This document shows, piece after piece, positions 1 to 9,404 of a DNA stretch of 64,000 nucleotides. The translations under genes were made by a program, and so were the position numbers. Below the pieces are notes generated by a model, which ran no database searches, was not told the DNA's origin, and was given only the letters and a program-made list of their open reading frames with translations. The first letter of the stretch is position 1; every line of letters begins with the position of its first letter. This stretch comes from Sulfitobacter sp. F26204 (GTDB lineage: Bacteria; Pseudomonadota; Alphaproteobacteria; Rhodobacterales; Rhodobacteraceae): the NCBI RefSeq assembly GCF_026410305.1, contig NZ_JAPMLQ010000001.1:496001-560000 (forward strand), in the 5' to 3' direction.

Positions 1-105
1 TACGGTGCCAGTAGTGCGGAACGTCTGCCAACCGAAATTGCCATCCGAGACCAGATTAAACAGTTCAAGGGGATGGATGTGAACACGAGAAAGAAAGAGG
101 GTTAA
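1..105 (+). CDS. C-terminal fragment of an upstream gene (possibly PEP-hydrolase-like TIM-barrel protein)
   Basis: Frame 1 is open from the first base and ends at TAA 103-105, giving 34 residues beginning YGASSAERLPTE. The motif GASSxERLPTE followed by a charged helix resembles, from memory, the C-terminus of the PEP-hydrolase-like (PF09370) TIM-barrel family, so the identification is tentative. The stop lies one base before the cupin ATG, so these genes and the M24 gene probably form one transcript. The bulk of the gene lies outside the window. Confidence 0.5.
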   Translation, partial: YGASSAERLPTEIAIRDQIKQFKGMDVNTRKKEG

Positions 106-106
106 A

Positions 107-544
107 ATGGCCAAGATGGACAAGCATTTTGTTTATCCCGCCGGGGTGGACAATTTTGGGTTTGATTGGGGGCGATTGGCGCTGACCTGCGCACCAGAGG
201 TGAATGGTGCCACCCAATTCTCAGCCGGAGTTGTGTTTGTCCCTCCGGGTCAAGGGCACAGCCGTCACAACCATCCCGGCGCGGAAGAGATCATATTCAT
301 CATCAGGGGAACCGGTGAGCAGATGATCGAAGATGCAGACGGCACGCCAGAAACACGCGAAATCGGTGCCGGATGCACGGTGTTCATTCCCGACGGCCGC
401 TTTCACGCTACCCGCAATATCGGAACTGAGCCAATGGAGATTTTCGTAGTTTATTCACCCACGGGGCCGGAAAAGCTGCTGCGCGATGCGCCTGATTTCC
501 GCTTGATCCCCTCTGATGAAGATGACGGAGGGCGCGATGACTGA
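107..544 (+). CDS. Cupin-domain protein
   Basis: This is a 145-residue single-domain cupin, presumably cytoplasmic. The two cupin motifs are visible: G(X)5HxH(X)3,4E(X)6G around residues 49-69 (HSRHNHPGAEE then GTG) and the second motif near FIPDGRFHATRN with its metal-ligand histidine. No partner domain is fused. The ATG follows GAAAGAAAGAGGG and starts one base after the preceding stop. Its own stop overlaps the next ATG by 8 nt, so it is translationally coupled to the M24 protein. The substrate cannot be read from sequence; metal-dependent sugar or keto-acid binding and small-molecule isomerase roles are typical of such stand-alone cupins. Confidence 0.8.
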   Translation: MAKMDKHFVYPAGVDNFGFDWGRLALTCAPEVNGATQFSAGVVFVPPGQGHSRHNHPGAEEIIFIIRGTGEQMIEDADGTPETREIGAGCTVFIPDGRFHATRNIGTEPMEIFVVYSPTGPEKLLRDAPDFRLIPSDEDDGGRDD

Positions 545-1700
545 TCTCAGTTATGATTTCGATCACCTGGACAGCCTCATGGAGGAGGCTGGACTGGATG
601 TGATTTTGGTAACATCCAAACACAATGCCCAATACCTGATGGGCGGATACAAGTTCATCTTCTTTTCCGCCATGGATGCTATCGGGCATGGCCGTTACTT
701 GCCCGTGGTTGTCTATTTCAAGGGGCAGCGCGACCGGACCGCCTATATCGCCAATAAGATGGAGAAAGGGGAACATGAAAACGCACCACTATGGGTGCCG
801 CATTTTTATCCGATGGCCTGGGGCAGTGTGGACAGTATCACGCAGGCGATCAGCCACCTTCACGAAATGGGTTTCAAGGCAGGGCGCATTGGCATTGAAC
901 CACCGTTTTTGCCTTCTGATTCAAAAGAAGTCTTGTTGGACGCCCTGCCAGACTCCGAGTTCATCAATGCTACATCGGTCCTGGAGAATCTTCGCGCCGT
1001 AAAATCTATGGCTGAGTTGTCTCTGCTGCGCGAAGCATCAGAAAAGATCACGGCATCCATGCAAGCAACGATTGCCGCATCAGGAGAAGGAAGTACCAAG
1101 CACGAGATCATCGAACTTTTGCGCCAGGAAGAAACCAAGCGTGGGCTGCAATTTGATTATTGCTTGTTGACCTTGGGTGCCAGCCACAACCGTGCCGGGT
1201 CAGATCAGGCATGGGCCAAAGGTGACATCCTGTCGATCGATTCAGGGGGCAATCTATGTGGTTATATCGGTGACATATGTCGGATGGGTGTGTTGGGCGA
1301 GCCGGACGCCGAACTTGTTGATTTGCTGGGTGAAATACAAGAAATTCAACAGGCGGCTTTTGCAGAAGTGCGCGCCGGGGCAGCGGGCGGGCATGCGATT
1401 GCAGCGGGCCAGGCGGCCTTGGCCAACCAGCCCAATAAGCAATACATCGATTTCTTTGGTCATGGCATGGGGTTGGTCAGTCATGAAGCGCCATTCCTGT
1501 TGACCAATCATCCTGTCGCTTATGAAGGTCGTGATGCAGACAAGCCCTTGAAGGCCGGTATGGTTCTGTCGATTGAAACTCACATGCAACATCCCAAGCG
1601 AGGTTTTATCAAGCTGGAGGACACGCTGGCAGTGACCGAAACCGGTTATGAAATGTTCGGAACCGAAGGGCGTGGTTGGAACCGGAGCGACAAATTCTGA
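537..1700 (+). CDS. M24-family metallopeptidase-fold hydrolase (Xaa-Pro peptidase/creatinase type)
   Basis: This 387-residue protein has a creatinase N-terminal domain (about 1-155) and a pita-bread M24 domain (about 165-385). All five dinuclear metal ligands of M24 peptidases are present: Asp235 (IDSGG), Asp246 (GDICR), His309 (GHGMG), Glu347 (SIET) and Glu361 (KLEDT), so a metal-dependent hydrolase is expected rather than a metal-free creatinase. The start at 537 is preferred over 516 because GGAGG lies 5 nt upstream. Roseobacters also carry the DMSP lyase DddP on this fold, but that protein is longer (about 450 residues) and I see no reason to call this one DddP. It is coupled to the cupin upstream. 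Confidence 0.82.
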   Translation: MTDLSYDFDHLDSLMEEAGLDVILVTSKHNAQYLMGGYKFIFFSAMDAIGHGRYLPVVVYFKGQRDRTAYIANKMEKGEHENAPLWVPHFYPMAWGSVDSITQAISHLHEMGFKAGRIGIEPPFLPSDSKEVLLDALPDSEFINATSVLENLRAVKSMAELSLLREASEKITASMQATIAASGEGSTKHEIIELLRQEETKRGLQFDYCLLTLGASHNRAGSDQAWAKGDILSIDSGGNLCGYIGDICRMGVLGEPDAELVDLLGEIQEIQQAAFAEVRAGAAGGHAIAAGQAALANQPNKQYIDFFGHGMGLVSHEAPFLLTNHPVAYEGRDADKPLKAGMVLSIETHMQHPKRGFIKLEDTLAVTETGYEMFGTEGRGWNRSDKF

Positions 1701-1782
1701 AAATCTATTGCTGGCCGATTGAATTCTTAGCCTGTCGTCAGTTTCGATAGCAAAACCGCAATGAATTGATCTGATGTTTCCG

Positions 1783-1809
1783 TTCAGTCAAGACTGAATA
1801 AACTTGACA
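1783..1809 (+). promoter_or_regulatory. Palindromic operator candidate and -35 box before the gbsR-type/RND operon
   Basis: TTCAGTC-AA-GACTGAA (1783-1798) is a perfect 7+7 inverted repeat with a 2-nt spacer. A TTGACA hexamer follows at 1804-1809, and the regulator ATG is at 1857. A palindrome abutting the -35 box of a gene encoding a MarR-superfamily repressor is the usual arrangement for autoregulation. The -10 match (about 1827-1832) is weak. Confidence 0.45.
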
Positions 1810-1856
1810 ATGAACTTGCGATGCTCCTAAACGCGAAAATTCGTCAGGAGCTTTTG

Positions 1857-2375
1857 ATGTCAGCGGAACAATCCCTAGATGTTATTCGTAGCGAATTCAT
1901 TGAAAAGACCGGCCTAATCAGTCAGGCCGAAGGCTTGCCGCGTATCGCAGGGCGCGTTTTCGGAATGTTGATCTTTGATGGCGATATGGTTTCTTTCAGC
2001 GACTTGGCTACGGGTTTGCAGGTAAGCCGTGCAAGCATCAGTACCAGCATTCGCATCCTCGAAGAGCGCGGTCTGGTGAAGCGCATGACCAAACCCGGCG
2101 AGCGGCAGGATTATTTTCAACTGGCCCCCAATCCCTATGCAACCATGTTGACTGGTATTCAGAAGCGCACTCTCGCAACCAGATCCGAGATCGCAGATAC
2201 CATCAGCAAATTGCCAGCGAATGCCAGTGCGGCCGATCGTTTGGCGGCCTATGCGGATTTCTATGCCTCGCTGGATTCCGCGATAAAACTGGCGTTGGAT
2301 GAATTGGACGCTCCCACAACTTCAAAATCGGGGCAACATCCCGCAGCCTCAAAGGATCTGAGCGATGACAGGTAA
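1857..2375 (+). CDS. GbsR/MarR-family transcriptional regulator
   Basis: This 172-residue winged-helix protein has its helix-turn-helix around residues 48-70 (FSDLATGLQVSRASISTS) followed by the wing (RGLVKRMTKPGERQDYFQL), the signature of the GbsR branch of the MarR superfamily. The ATG at 1857 has AGGAG 6 nt upstream; the more upstream ATG at 1821 lacks this. The stop overlaps the RND adaptor start by 11 nt, so regulator, adaptor and permease form one operon. By family analogy it is probably a repressor of the efflux genes acting at the palindrome at 1783-1798. Confidence 0.85.
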   Translation: MSAEQSLDVIRSEFIEKTGLISQAEGLPRIAGRVFGMLIFDGDMVSFSDLATGLQVSRASISTSIRILEERGLVKRMTKPGERQDYFQLAPNPYATMLTGIQKRTLATRSEIADTISKLPANASAADRLAAYADFYASLDSAIKLALDELDAPTTSKSGQHPAASKDLSDDR

Positions 2376-3573
2376 ACCGGCAACCACTGGCAAAAAGCCA
2401 AAATCGCCAAGTGCAGCTGATGCAGCCAAGTCCAAGGAACGAATGACCAAAGATGATGCTGCGGCACATCAAATGCAGCAGGAATTGGTTTTTACATCAG
2501 ACAAGGGCGCCGCGCGCTCAACCTGGATCGCGGCATTTCTTGTGCTGGCCATTGTCGGCTGGATGGGTAGCGGGTTCATATTCCCAACCGAAAAGGCCTC
2601 ATCTGTTGCGCGCCGCGAAGATCCTGCACCTGTATCCGTCGCGGTCACAAATTCAGTGGCGGACACAGTAACTCAATATTATCAGGCAGAGGGTCAGGCC
2701 TTGCCGGATCGTGATACGAAACTGCGCGCAGAGATTTCAGGTGACATTGCCGAAGTCCTTGTCGTCAAGGGCCAGGATGTCAAAGCGGGATCCGTCATTG
2801 CACGTTTCGATCCGACAAATAACGAGGCTGACGCCAAGCGTGCAGCAGAAGAACTTGCCCGTGTGCAGCGCGAATTTGACAATGCCGAAAAACTGCTTGA
2901 GCGTGGTGTCGCGACGGCAGACCGTGTCGTGCAGGCCCGCGCCGCACTGGCAAGCGCGCAAGCGCAGGTGATCGCGGTCGCCCAGTCTGCAAAGGCACTG
3001 ACCATTACAGCGCCCTTTGACGGGCGGATTGAAACACTTGATCTGGATGCCGGTGAATTTGTCTCTTCTGGTGCCGAAGTCGGTCGTTTGGTTGACATCA
3101 CGCCCTTGACCGTTGCCATTCAGGTGCCTCAGCAATCTCTTACCCGTCTTGCTGTCGGTCAAACCGCGAAGGTGAAATTCATTACCGGAGAAGAGCGCGA
3201 AGGAACCGTCACCTTTGTCGGCAGCGCGGCCGCATCCGAAACCCGAACGTTTCTGGCGGAAATCGAAGTCGCCAATGAAGATGGTGCGATTCCAGCGGGG
3301 ATTTCTGCAGAAGTTGTGATACCGACGGGCGAGGTCGTGGCGCATTTCCTGACCGCCTCGATCGTATCACTGGATACTTCCGGCACGCTTGGGGTCAAAA
3401 CCGTCAATGCTGACAAAGTGGTCGAATTCTTCCCGATCGAGATCGTGCGGGCGCAGATTGACGGTCTTTGGGTGACGGGATTGCCAGAAACGGTTGATGT
3501 GATCACCGTCGGTCAAGGCTATGTCAATGATGGTGAGACTGTCGTGCCCTCAGCAGCGGAGAAACCCCAATGA
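2365..3573 (+). CDS. RND efflux periplasmic adaptor (HlyD/MFP family)
   Basis: This 402-residue membrane-fusion protein links an inner-membrane RND pump to an outer-membrane channel. A cytoplasmic, charged N-terminus (about 1-50) precedes a single membrane anchor (about 51-72, STWIAAFLVLAIVGWMGSG). The lipoyl half-motif, an alpha-hairpin coiled coil (about 155-210), the second lipoyl half (ITAPFDGRIETLDLDAGEFV) and the beta-barrel/MP domains follow in the usual order. It is anchored by a transmembrane helix rather than a lipid. The unusually long Lys/Ala-rich cytoplasmic tail is atypical. It overlaps the regulator by 11 nt and the permease by 4 nt (ATGA). No outer-membrane factor gene is adjacent, so a shared TolC is presumably used. 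Confidence 0.88.
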   Translation: MTGKPATTGKKPKSPSAADAAKSKERMTKDDAAAHQMQQELVFTSDKGAARSTWIAAFLVLAIVGWMGSGFIFPTEKASSVARREDPAPVSVAVTNSVADTVTQYYQAEGQALPDRDTKLRAEISGDIAEVLVVKGQDVKAGSVIARFDPTNNEADAKRAAEELARVQREFDNAEKLLERGVATADRVVQARAALASAQAQVIAVAQSAKALTITAPFDGRIETLDLDAGEFVSSGAEVGRLVDITPLTVAIQVPQQSLTRLAVGQTAKVKFITGEEREGTVTFVGSAAASETRTFLAEIEVANEDGAIPAGISAEVVIPTGEVVAHFLTASIVSLDTSGTLGVKTVNADKVVEFFPIEIVRAQIDGLWVTGLPETVDVITVGQGYVNDGETVVPSAAEKPQ

Positions 3574-6500
3574 ATGCCATCATCGACGCGGCCTTTTCGC
3601 GGTCGCGCGTTGTCGTGATGGCGCTTTTCATGGTGCTGACCGTCGGCGCGCTTGCCTATGTCTCTATCCCGAAAGAAGCCAACCCCGAGGTACCGCTGCC
3701 GCTGTTTTATGTTTCCACCGGTCTGGATGGTATCAGCCCAAGCGATGCCGAACGCCTGTTGCTTGAGCCGATGGAAACTGAATTCGCTTCGATTGCCGGT
3801 CTCGACAGTATGAAGTCCGATGCTGCGGAGGGGTTCGCGAGCATCCAGCTTGAGTTCCTGCCAGGGGGTGACAACGACGAAGCGTTGGACAAGGTCCGCG
3901 AAGCGGTGAACCGTGTGGAATCCGAATTGCCCGAAGACGCACGCGATATTACGATCACCGAGATCAACACTGCGCTTTTTCCGATCATTACGGCAATTCT
4001 GTCCGGGCCATTGCCGGAGCGCACATTGAATTCACTTGCTGAGCGGCTTCAGGAAGAAATCGAAGGCCTGGAAGGTGTGTTGGAGGCTGAAATCGGCGGG
4101 CAACGGTTTGAATTCCTTGAAGTGCTGATCGATCCCACCGTTTTTCAAACCTACAATCTGTCATTTGACGAACTGATCGGGCAAATCCAACGCAACAACC
4201 GCCTGATCGCGGCTGGCGCCATTGAAACGGGGTCGGGGCGGATTGTGTTGAAGGTTCCCGGCCTGATCGAAAATCTGAGCGACGTAATGAACATGCCGGT
4301 CAAGGTGCGCGGCAATGCCGTAGTGACGTTTGGCGATGTCGCCACGATCCGTCGCACGTTCGAGGATCCTGATTCCTTTGCCCGCATCAATGGCCAACCT
4401 GCACTGGCGCTTGAGGTTACCAAACGTTCGGGCGCGAACATTATCGATACCGTAGCTGACGTCAAAGCCCTGGTGGAAGAGTTGCGCGTCGACTGGCCCG
4501 ATAATGTTGAAATCACCTATCTGCAGGACCAGAGCAAGCAGGTTAAAGACATGTTGAGCGACCTGGAAGCGAACGTGATTGCAGCGGTCATTCTGGTTAT
4601 GATCGTCATAGTTCTGGCGCTGGGCATAAGATCTGCCATCCTTGTCGGACTGTCGATTCCAGGTGCCTTTCTGGCGGGCGTCATCGCGCTTTGGATGATG
4701 GACTATACAATGAATATCGTTGTGCTGTTCTCGCTGATCCTCGTTGTTGGCATGTTGGTGGACGGGGCGATTGTCACAACCGAACTTGCTGACCGCAAGT
4801 TGCAAGAGGGAGTATCGCCAAAAGAGGCCTATGCATATGCCGCCAAACGCATGTCCTGGCCGATCATTGCTTCTACTGCGACGACCCTCAGCGTGTTCTT
4901 TCCTCTGCTCTTCTGGGCAGGCATGGTGGGTGAATTCATGAAATTCCTGCCCACAACCGTGATACTGACGTTATCGGCGTCATTGTTTATGGCGCTGATT
5001 TTTATCCCTGTTGTTGGCGGTTTGATCGGTAAACGTCAGCCGCAGCCGGCCAAGGCCAAGCGCGCGTTGCATGCGGCCGAAATCGGTGACCCTCGTGAGA
5101 TGGGCGGCTTTACCGGTGCATATGTACGTCTGTTGGCCTGGGCCATTGTGCGCCCTGTCACGACGTTGTTGCTGGCGGTTGCGCTTTTGCTGGGCGGTTT
5201 CGGCCTGTATGGTCAGTTCGGTAAAGGCATCAGCTTTTTCCCCTCGGTCGAACCAGACTTCATGCAGGTTCAGGTACGTGCGCGGGACAATTTCTCGATC
5301 TTTGAACGTGATGCATTGGTCCGAGCGGTCGAAGATCGCATCCTGGGATATGATGAGATTGCCAGCATTTATGCACGATCCATGATGAGCGCCGGGAGAG
5401 GCGATGAGGAAACCATTGGTACGCTGCAACTGGAATTAACCCCCTGGGACACCCGCCGCACTGCTGCCGAAATCGGAGAAGACATCCGCAAAAGCGTGTC
5501 GGACATCGCCGGGATCGATGTGCAAGTGCAAACCGAAAGTGGTGGCCCTTCCGCTGGAAAGCCCGTGAATCTACAGATCACCGCACGTGACCCACAGGTG
5601 CAGGGCAAGGCGGTGCAGCAAATCAGGGACATAATGGACAGAATGGGTGGCTTTACCGATGTGACGGATACCCGTCCGGTGCCGGGGGTGGAGGTTTCGA
5701 TCCTTGTGGACCGCGCCGAAGCGGCACGTTTTGGCGCGGATGTCAGTTTACTGGGGCAAGCTGTTCAGCTTTTGACCCAGGGCATTACCGTGGCGGATTA
5801 CCGCCCCGAAGATGTGGATGGATCGCTTGATATTCGTGTGCGTTTCCCCCGCGAGGAACGGTCCCTGGCAGAGCTTGCCGGACTGCGCGTTCCAACGACA
5901 TCCGGTCTGGTTCCGATTTCGAATTTCGTGACCTTTGCCCCGTCCGAGCGTACAGGCGTTATCCGTCGGATCGACGAAAAGCGTGTGACCACGATCGAGG
6001 CCAATGTGGCCCCTGGTGTTCTGGTGAACGATCAGGTCGTCGCTTTGACCGCATCATTGCAAGCTACCGATCTGCCGGAGGGCGTGGAATTCAGCTTTGC
6101 AGGTGAGGCCGAGGATCAGCAAGAAAGCATGAATTTCCTCATAGGTGCCTTTTTCGCCGCAATTTTCATGATGTTTGTCATCCTCGTGATCCAGTTCAAC
6201 AGTTTCTTTCAGGCCGTTGTCGTGATGAGCGCCATCGTCTTTTCAATTGCAGGGGTCTTGTTGGGCCTGATTGTCACTGGGCGGCCCTTTGGTGTCGTGA
6301 TGGGGGGAATTGGGGTGATCGCATTGGCGGGCATTGTTGTGAACAACAACATTGTACTGATCGATACTTATAATGACCTGCGGAAGGCCGGGCGTTCCCC
6401 GCGAGAGGCAGCGCTGCGTACAGGTGCCCAACGCCTGCGCCCAGTGATCCTTACATCGGTGACCACCGCGCTGGGATTGATGCCGATGGTCATCGGGCTG

Positions 6501-6692
6501 AACCTGAACTTCTTTACCCGCGAGATAGTCTATGGGGCACCTTCAACCCAGTGGTGGACCGAGCTTTCCTCTGCCATCGCGGGCGGACTTGTCATTGCGA
6601 CGGTGTTAACACTGGTGGTTACACCTGCGATGCTGATGCTTGGAGAACGGAAAACGAACCGCAAGGAGCAGCAATTACAGCCGGCTGGGTAG
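3570..6692 (+). CDS. RND efflux permease (AcrB-like superfamily)
   Basis: This 1040-residue protein is the normal length for a 12-TM RND pump. It has TM1 at about 10-30, a first periplasmic loop, the TM2-6 block (about 335-480), a second loop and TM8-12 (about 855-1020). Relative to E. coli AcrB, the TM4 Asp-Asp relay pair is Asp-Gly here (GMLVDGAIV) and the TM10 lysine position reads Asn (VVNNNIVLID). The proton relay therefore differs from the drug-efflux archetype and resembles divergent RND clades. ATGA overlap with the adaptor implies a fixed complex. Substrate is unknown. The 3' end converges on the FAH gene after about 50 bp. Confidence 0.9.
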   Translation: MNAIIDAAFSRSRVVVMALFMVLTVGALAYVSIPKEANPEVPLPLFYVSTGLDGISPSDAERLLLEPMETEFASIAGLDSMKSDAAEGFASIQLEFLPGGDNDEALDKVREAVNRVESELPEDARDITITEINTALFPIITAILSGPLPERTLNSLAERLQEEIEGLEGVLEAEIGGQRFEFLEVLIDPTVFQTYNLSFDELIGQIQRNNRLIAAGAIETGSGRIVLKVPGLIENLSDVMNMPVKVRGNAVVTFGDVATIRRTFEDPDSFARINGQPALALEVTKRSGANIIDTVADVKALVEELRVDWPDNVEITYLQDQSKQVKDMLSDLEANVIAAVILVMIVIVLALGIRSAILVGLSIPGAFLAGVIALWMMDYTMNIVVLFSLILVVGMLVDGAIVTTELADRKLQEGVSPKEAYAYAAKRMSWPIIASTATTLSVFFPLLFWAGMVGEFMKFLPTTVILTLSASLFMALIFIPVVGGLIGKRQPQPAKAKRALHAAEIGDPREMGGFTGAYVRLLAWAIVRPVTTLLLAVALLLGGFGLYGQFGKGISFFPSVEPDFMQVQVRARDNFSIFERDALVRAVEDRILGYDEIASIYARSMMSAGRGDEETIGTLQLELTPWDTRRTAAEIGEDIRKSVSDIAGIDVQVQTESGGPSAGKPVNLQITARDPQVQGKAVQQIRDIMDRMGGFTDVTDTRPVPGVEVSILVDRAEAARFGADVSLLGQAVQLLTQGITVADYRPEDVDGSLDIRVRFPREERSLAELAGLRVPTTSGLVPISNFVTFAPSERTGVIRRIDEKRVTTIEANVAPGVLVNDQVVALTASLQATDLPEGVEFSFAGEAEDQQESMNFLIGAFFAAIFMMFVILVIQFNSFFQAVVVMSAIVFSIAGVLLGLIVTGRPFGVVMGGIGVIALAGIVVNNNIVLIDTYNDLRKAGRSPREAALRTGAQRLRPVILTSVTTALGLMPMVIGLNLNFFTREIVYGAPSTQWWTELSSAIAGGLVIATVLTLVVTPAMLMLGERKTNRKEQQLQPAG

Positions 6693-6744
6693 CGAGACAG
6701 AGATCCCGTATCAGTCGCCATATCTATTGGTGACCTGTGTAAGG

Positions 6745-7593
6745 TCAGGCATCCTGCCCGACCTTCTGTCGCTGTTGACCCAAACCCTGGATTCCCAGTT
6801 CCATCACATCCCCGACCTTCAGGAATACAGGCTCCGGCTTTACGCCCAATCCGACACCAGGTGGCGTGCCCGTCGCGATCACATCGCCGGGGTGCAATGT
6901 CATCAACCCGGAAAGGTGTTCGATGATTTCAGCCACCGAAAAGATCATTGTCCTGGTATTGCCGTTTTGCATCCGTTTCCCGTTCACATCGCAATACATC
7001 GACAGGTTCTGTGGGTCCGGCACCTCGTCCCGCGTGACCAGCCATGGACCTGTCGGACCAAAGGTGTCGCATGATTTGCCCTTGGTCCACTGGCCGCTTA
7101 ACCTGGATTGAAAATGCCGCTCTGACACGTCATTGACGATGCAGTAGCCTGCAACATGGTTCAAGGCCTCTTCTTTCGAGACATATTTGGCGGTTTTGCC
7201 AATGACGACTCCCAGTTCAACCTCCCAGTCGGTACGGGTCGATCCGCGTGGCATGATCACATCGTCATAGGCACCGACAATTGCGGAGTTCGCTTTGAAA
7301 AACAGTATCGGATGTTCGGGGATCGCAGCACCGGTTTCGGCGGCGTGATCGGAATAATTCAACCCGATACAGAGGAATTTTCCGATATTTCCAATGCAGG
7401 GGCCGATGCGCTGTTCACCCTCCACAACCGGCAGGCTCGCAGGGTCGATGCCGCGCAGTTTCGCAAGCGTCGCATCATCCACTGTTGCGCCTGTGATGTC
7501 TGCCACATGTGCCGAAAGATCGCGCAGAAGGCCTGCATTGTCCAACAAACCGGGTTTTTCCGCGCCTGCAGGTCCGTATCGAAGTAGTTTCAT
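6745..7593 (-). CDS. Fumarylacetoacetate hydrolase-family protein, probable 2,4-diketo-3-deoxy-sugar-acid hydrolase
   Basis: This 282-residue protein has the FAH fold with metal ligands Glu124 and Glu126 (DWEVELGVV) and Asp155 (CIVNDVSERH), and the FAH C-terminal signature DVIATGTPPGVG. Close relatives are often misnamed ureidoglycolate lyase. The genetic setting (downstream of an IlvD/Edd dehydratase and an SDR of the 2-keto-3-deoxy-fuconate dehydrogenase type) argues for cleavage of a 2,4-diketo-3-deoxy-aldonate to pyruvate plus a hydroxyacid. The ATG at 7593 has AGGA upstream and lies 11 nt after the dehydratase stop. It is the last gene of a three-gene minus-strand operon. Confidence 0.82.
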   Translation of the reverse strand: MKLLRYGPAGAEKPGLLDNAGLLRDLSAHVADITGATVDDATLAKLRGIDPASLPVVEGEQRIGPCIGNIGKFLCIGLNYSDHAAETGAAIPEHPILFFKANSAIVGAYDDVIMPRGSTRTDWEVELGVVIGKTAKYVSKEEALNHVAGYCIVNDVSERHFQSRLSGQWTKGKSCDTFGPTGPWLVTRDEVPDPQNLSMYCDVNGKRMQNGNTRTMIFSVAEIIEHLSGLMTLHPGDVIATGTPPGVGLGVKPEPVFLKVGDVMELGIQGLGQQRQKVGQDA

Positions 7594-7604
7594 GAGATCA
7601 TCCT

Positions 7605-9404
7605 TTAGTGGTTGTCACGCGGCATGAATTTGCGCGCGATGTCCTGATATTTGTCCGCCCCTTGCAGTGTCATGCCGTGATCAAGTCGCCCGACCTTCTC
7701 GCGGAATATTTCCTGCCAGGGGGATTGGCTTGCGGGGATGTCATACCCGCCATTGGCGGCTAATTTGCGCGCACGGTCATTCAACGTATCCAGCGGCACC
7801 AGCATGTTTACCGTGCCCCTGGCGAGATCGATCCGCACGGGATCGCCGTTTTGTAACAGGGCAAGCCCTCCGCCATCCGCCGCCTCGGGAGCGGCGTTCA
7901 GAATTGAAGGACTACCAGAAGTTCCAGACTGCCGCCCATCGCCGATACAGGGCAATGCCTCGATTCCCTGTTTGATTAGGTAGGAGGGTGGACGCATGTT
8001 CACCACCTCGGCGGCACCGGGATAGCCCTTGGGGCCTGCGCCGCGCATGACAAGAATACAGTTTGCGTCGATATTCTCGGCTGTATCGTCGATCCGCCGG
8101 TGAAAATCCTCAGGTCCGTCAAAAACCACAGCCCGGCCTTCGAAGGCTTCGGGGTCGTCGGGGTTGGATAAATAGGATTTGCGGAACGCCGGTGAGATTA
8201 CCGAGGTTTTCATGATCGCGCTTTCAAACAAATTGCCTGACAGGTTCAGGAATCCTGCCTGCGCTTTCATTGGATCATTCACAGACTTGATCACATCGGT
8301 ATTTTTTGACCGTTGCATCGCGCAATTGTCGAATATCGAAAATCCATTGACCGTCATCGCCTGCGGGTGCGGCAACAGACCAGCGGCAACCAATTCGCCT
8401 ATCACCGCTGGCACGCCCCCGGCCAGTTGATAGTCTTCGCCCAGATATTTGCCCGCCGGCTGCATGTTGACCAATAGTGGAATGTCGTGGCCGTGTTCCT
8501 GCCAATCGTTGTTGTCCAGGGAAACACCCAGGTGCCGTGCAATGGCGTTCAAGTGAATTGGGGCATTGGTGGATCCCCCGATGGCAGAGTTTACCACGAT
8601 GGCATTTTCAAAGGCCTCGCGGGTCATGATCTGCGTTGGCCTCATGTCTTCCCAGACCATGTCGACGATCCGCTTGCCTGTCTCATAACTGATCTGCCCG
8701 CGTTCACGGTAGGGGGCGGGAATTGCAGCGGCACCGGGCAATTGCATGCCCAGGGCTTCGGCCAGCGAATTCATCGTCGTCGCTGTGCCCATGGTATTGC
8801 AATAGCCGACCGAAGGGGCAGAGGCGGCGGCGATCTCCATGAACTCATCGGTGTCGATGTTGCCAGCGGCCAACTGCTCGCGTGCTTTCCAGATGACCGT
8901 GCCGGAACCGGCTCGTTCGCCTTTCCACCACCCGTTGAGCATCGGCCCAACTGACAAGGCGATGGCGGGAATATTCACCGTTGCCGCCGCCATCAGCAGG
9001 GCGGGGGTTGTTTTGTCACATCCGATGTTCAGAACAACACCATCGAGAGGATAACCAAACAGTGTTTCAACCAAGGATAAATAGGCAAGGTTGCGATCGA
9101 GCGACGCAGTCGGGCGTTTGCCGGTTTCCTGAATCGGATGAACCGGGATTTCGATACATGTCCCACCTGCGGCGATGATCCCGTCGCGCACGCGCTTGGT
9201 CAACTCGATGTGATGCCGGTTGCAGGGCGACAGGTCGCTGCCGGTTTGTGCAATCCCTATCATCGGTTTGCCCGATTGCAGTTCGTCGCGGGTCAGCCCG
9301 TAATTCAGGTACCGTTCAAGATAAAGCGCCGTCATTTCCAGATTGTCGGGGTTCATGAACCATTTGCGCGAGCGCAGATCGCCGATGTCGATTTTCCGTT
9401 TCAT
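7605..9404 (-). CDS. IlvD/Edd-family aldonate dehydratase (D-xylonate/L-arabinonate dehydratase type)
   Basis: This 599-residue protein removes water from a sugar acid to give a 2-keto-3-deoxy acid. The Fe-S cysteines of the family are at Cys61 (SPCNRHH), Cys129 (IGCDKTTP) and Cys202 (GYCNTMGTA). The N-terminal pattern [20 protein letters not shown] and the ending with [14 protein letters not shown] match the aldonate dehydratase subgroup typified by Caulobacter D-xylonate dehydratase better than dihydroxyacid dehydratase. The ATG at 9404 overlaps the SDR stop in an ATGA motif; a TTG 12 nt further upstream is less likely. Exact sugar specificity cannot be read. Confidence 0.88.
   Translation of the reverse strand: MKRKIDIGDLRSRKWFMNPDNLEMTALYLERYLNYGLTRDELQSGKPMIGIAQTGSDLSPCNRHHIELTKRVRDGIIAAGGTCIEIPVHPIQETGKRPTASLDRNLAYLSLVETLFGYPLDGVVLNIGCDKTTPALLMAAATVNIPAIALSVGPMLNGWWKGERAGSGTVIWKAREQLAAGNIDTDEFMEIAAASAPSVGYCNTMGTATTMNSLAEALGMQLPGAAAIPAPYRERGQISYETGKRIVDMVWEDMRPTQIMTREAFENAIVVNSAIGGSTNAPIHLNAIARHLGVSLDNNDWQEHGHDIPLLVNMQPAGKYLGEDYQLAGGVPAVIGELVAAGLLPHPQAMTVNGFSIFDNCAMQRSKNTDVIKSVNDPMKAQAGFLNLSGNLFESAIMKTSVISPAFRKSYLSNPDDPEAFEGRAVVFDGPEDFHRRIDDTAENIDANCILVMRGAGPKGYPGAAEVVNMRPPSYLIKQGIEALPCIGDGRQSGTSGSPSILNAAPEAADGGGLALLQNGDPVRIDLARGTVNMLVPLDTLNDRARKLAANGGYDIPASQSPWQEIFREKVGRLDHGMTLQGADKYQDIARKFMPRDNH

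Noticed and set aside
537-1700. DMSP lyase DddP
   Set aside because: The protein shares the M24 fold, but it is shorter than DddP, and nothing in the context points to DMSP.
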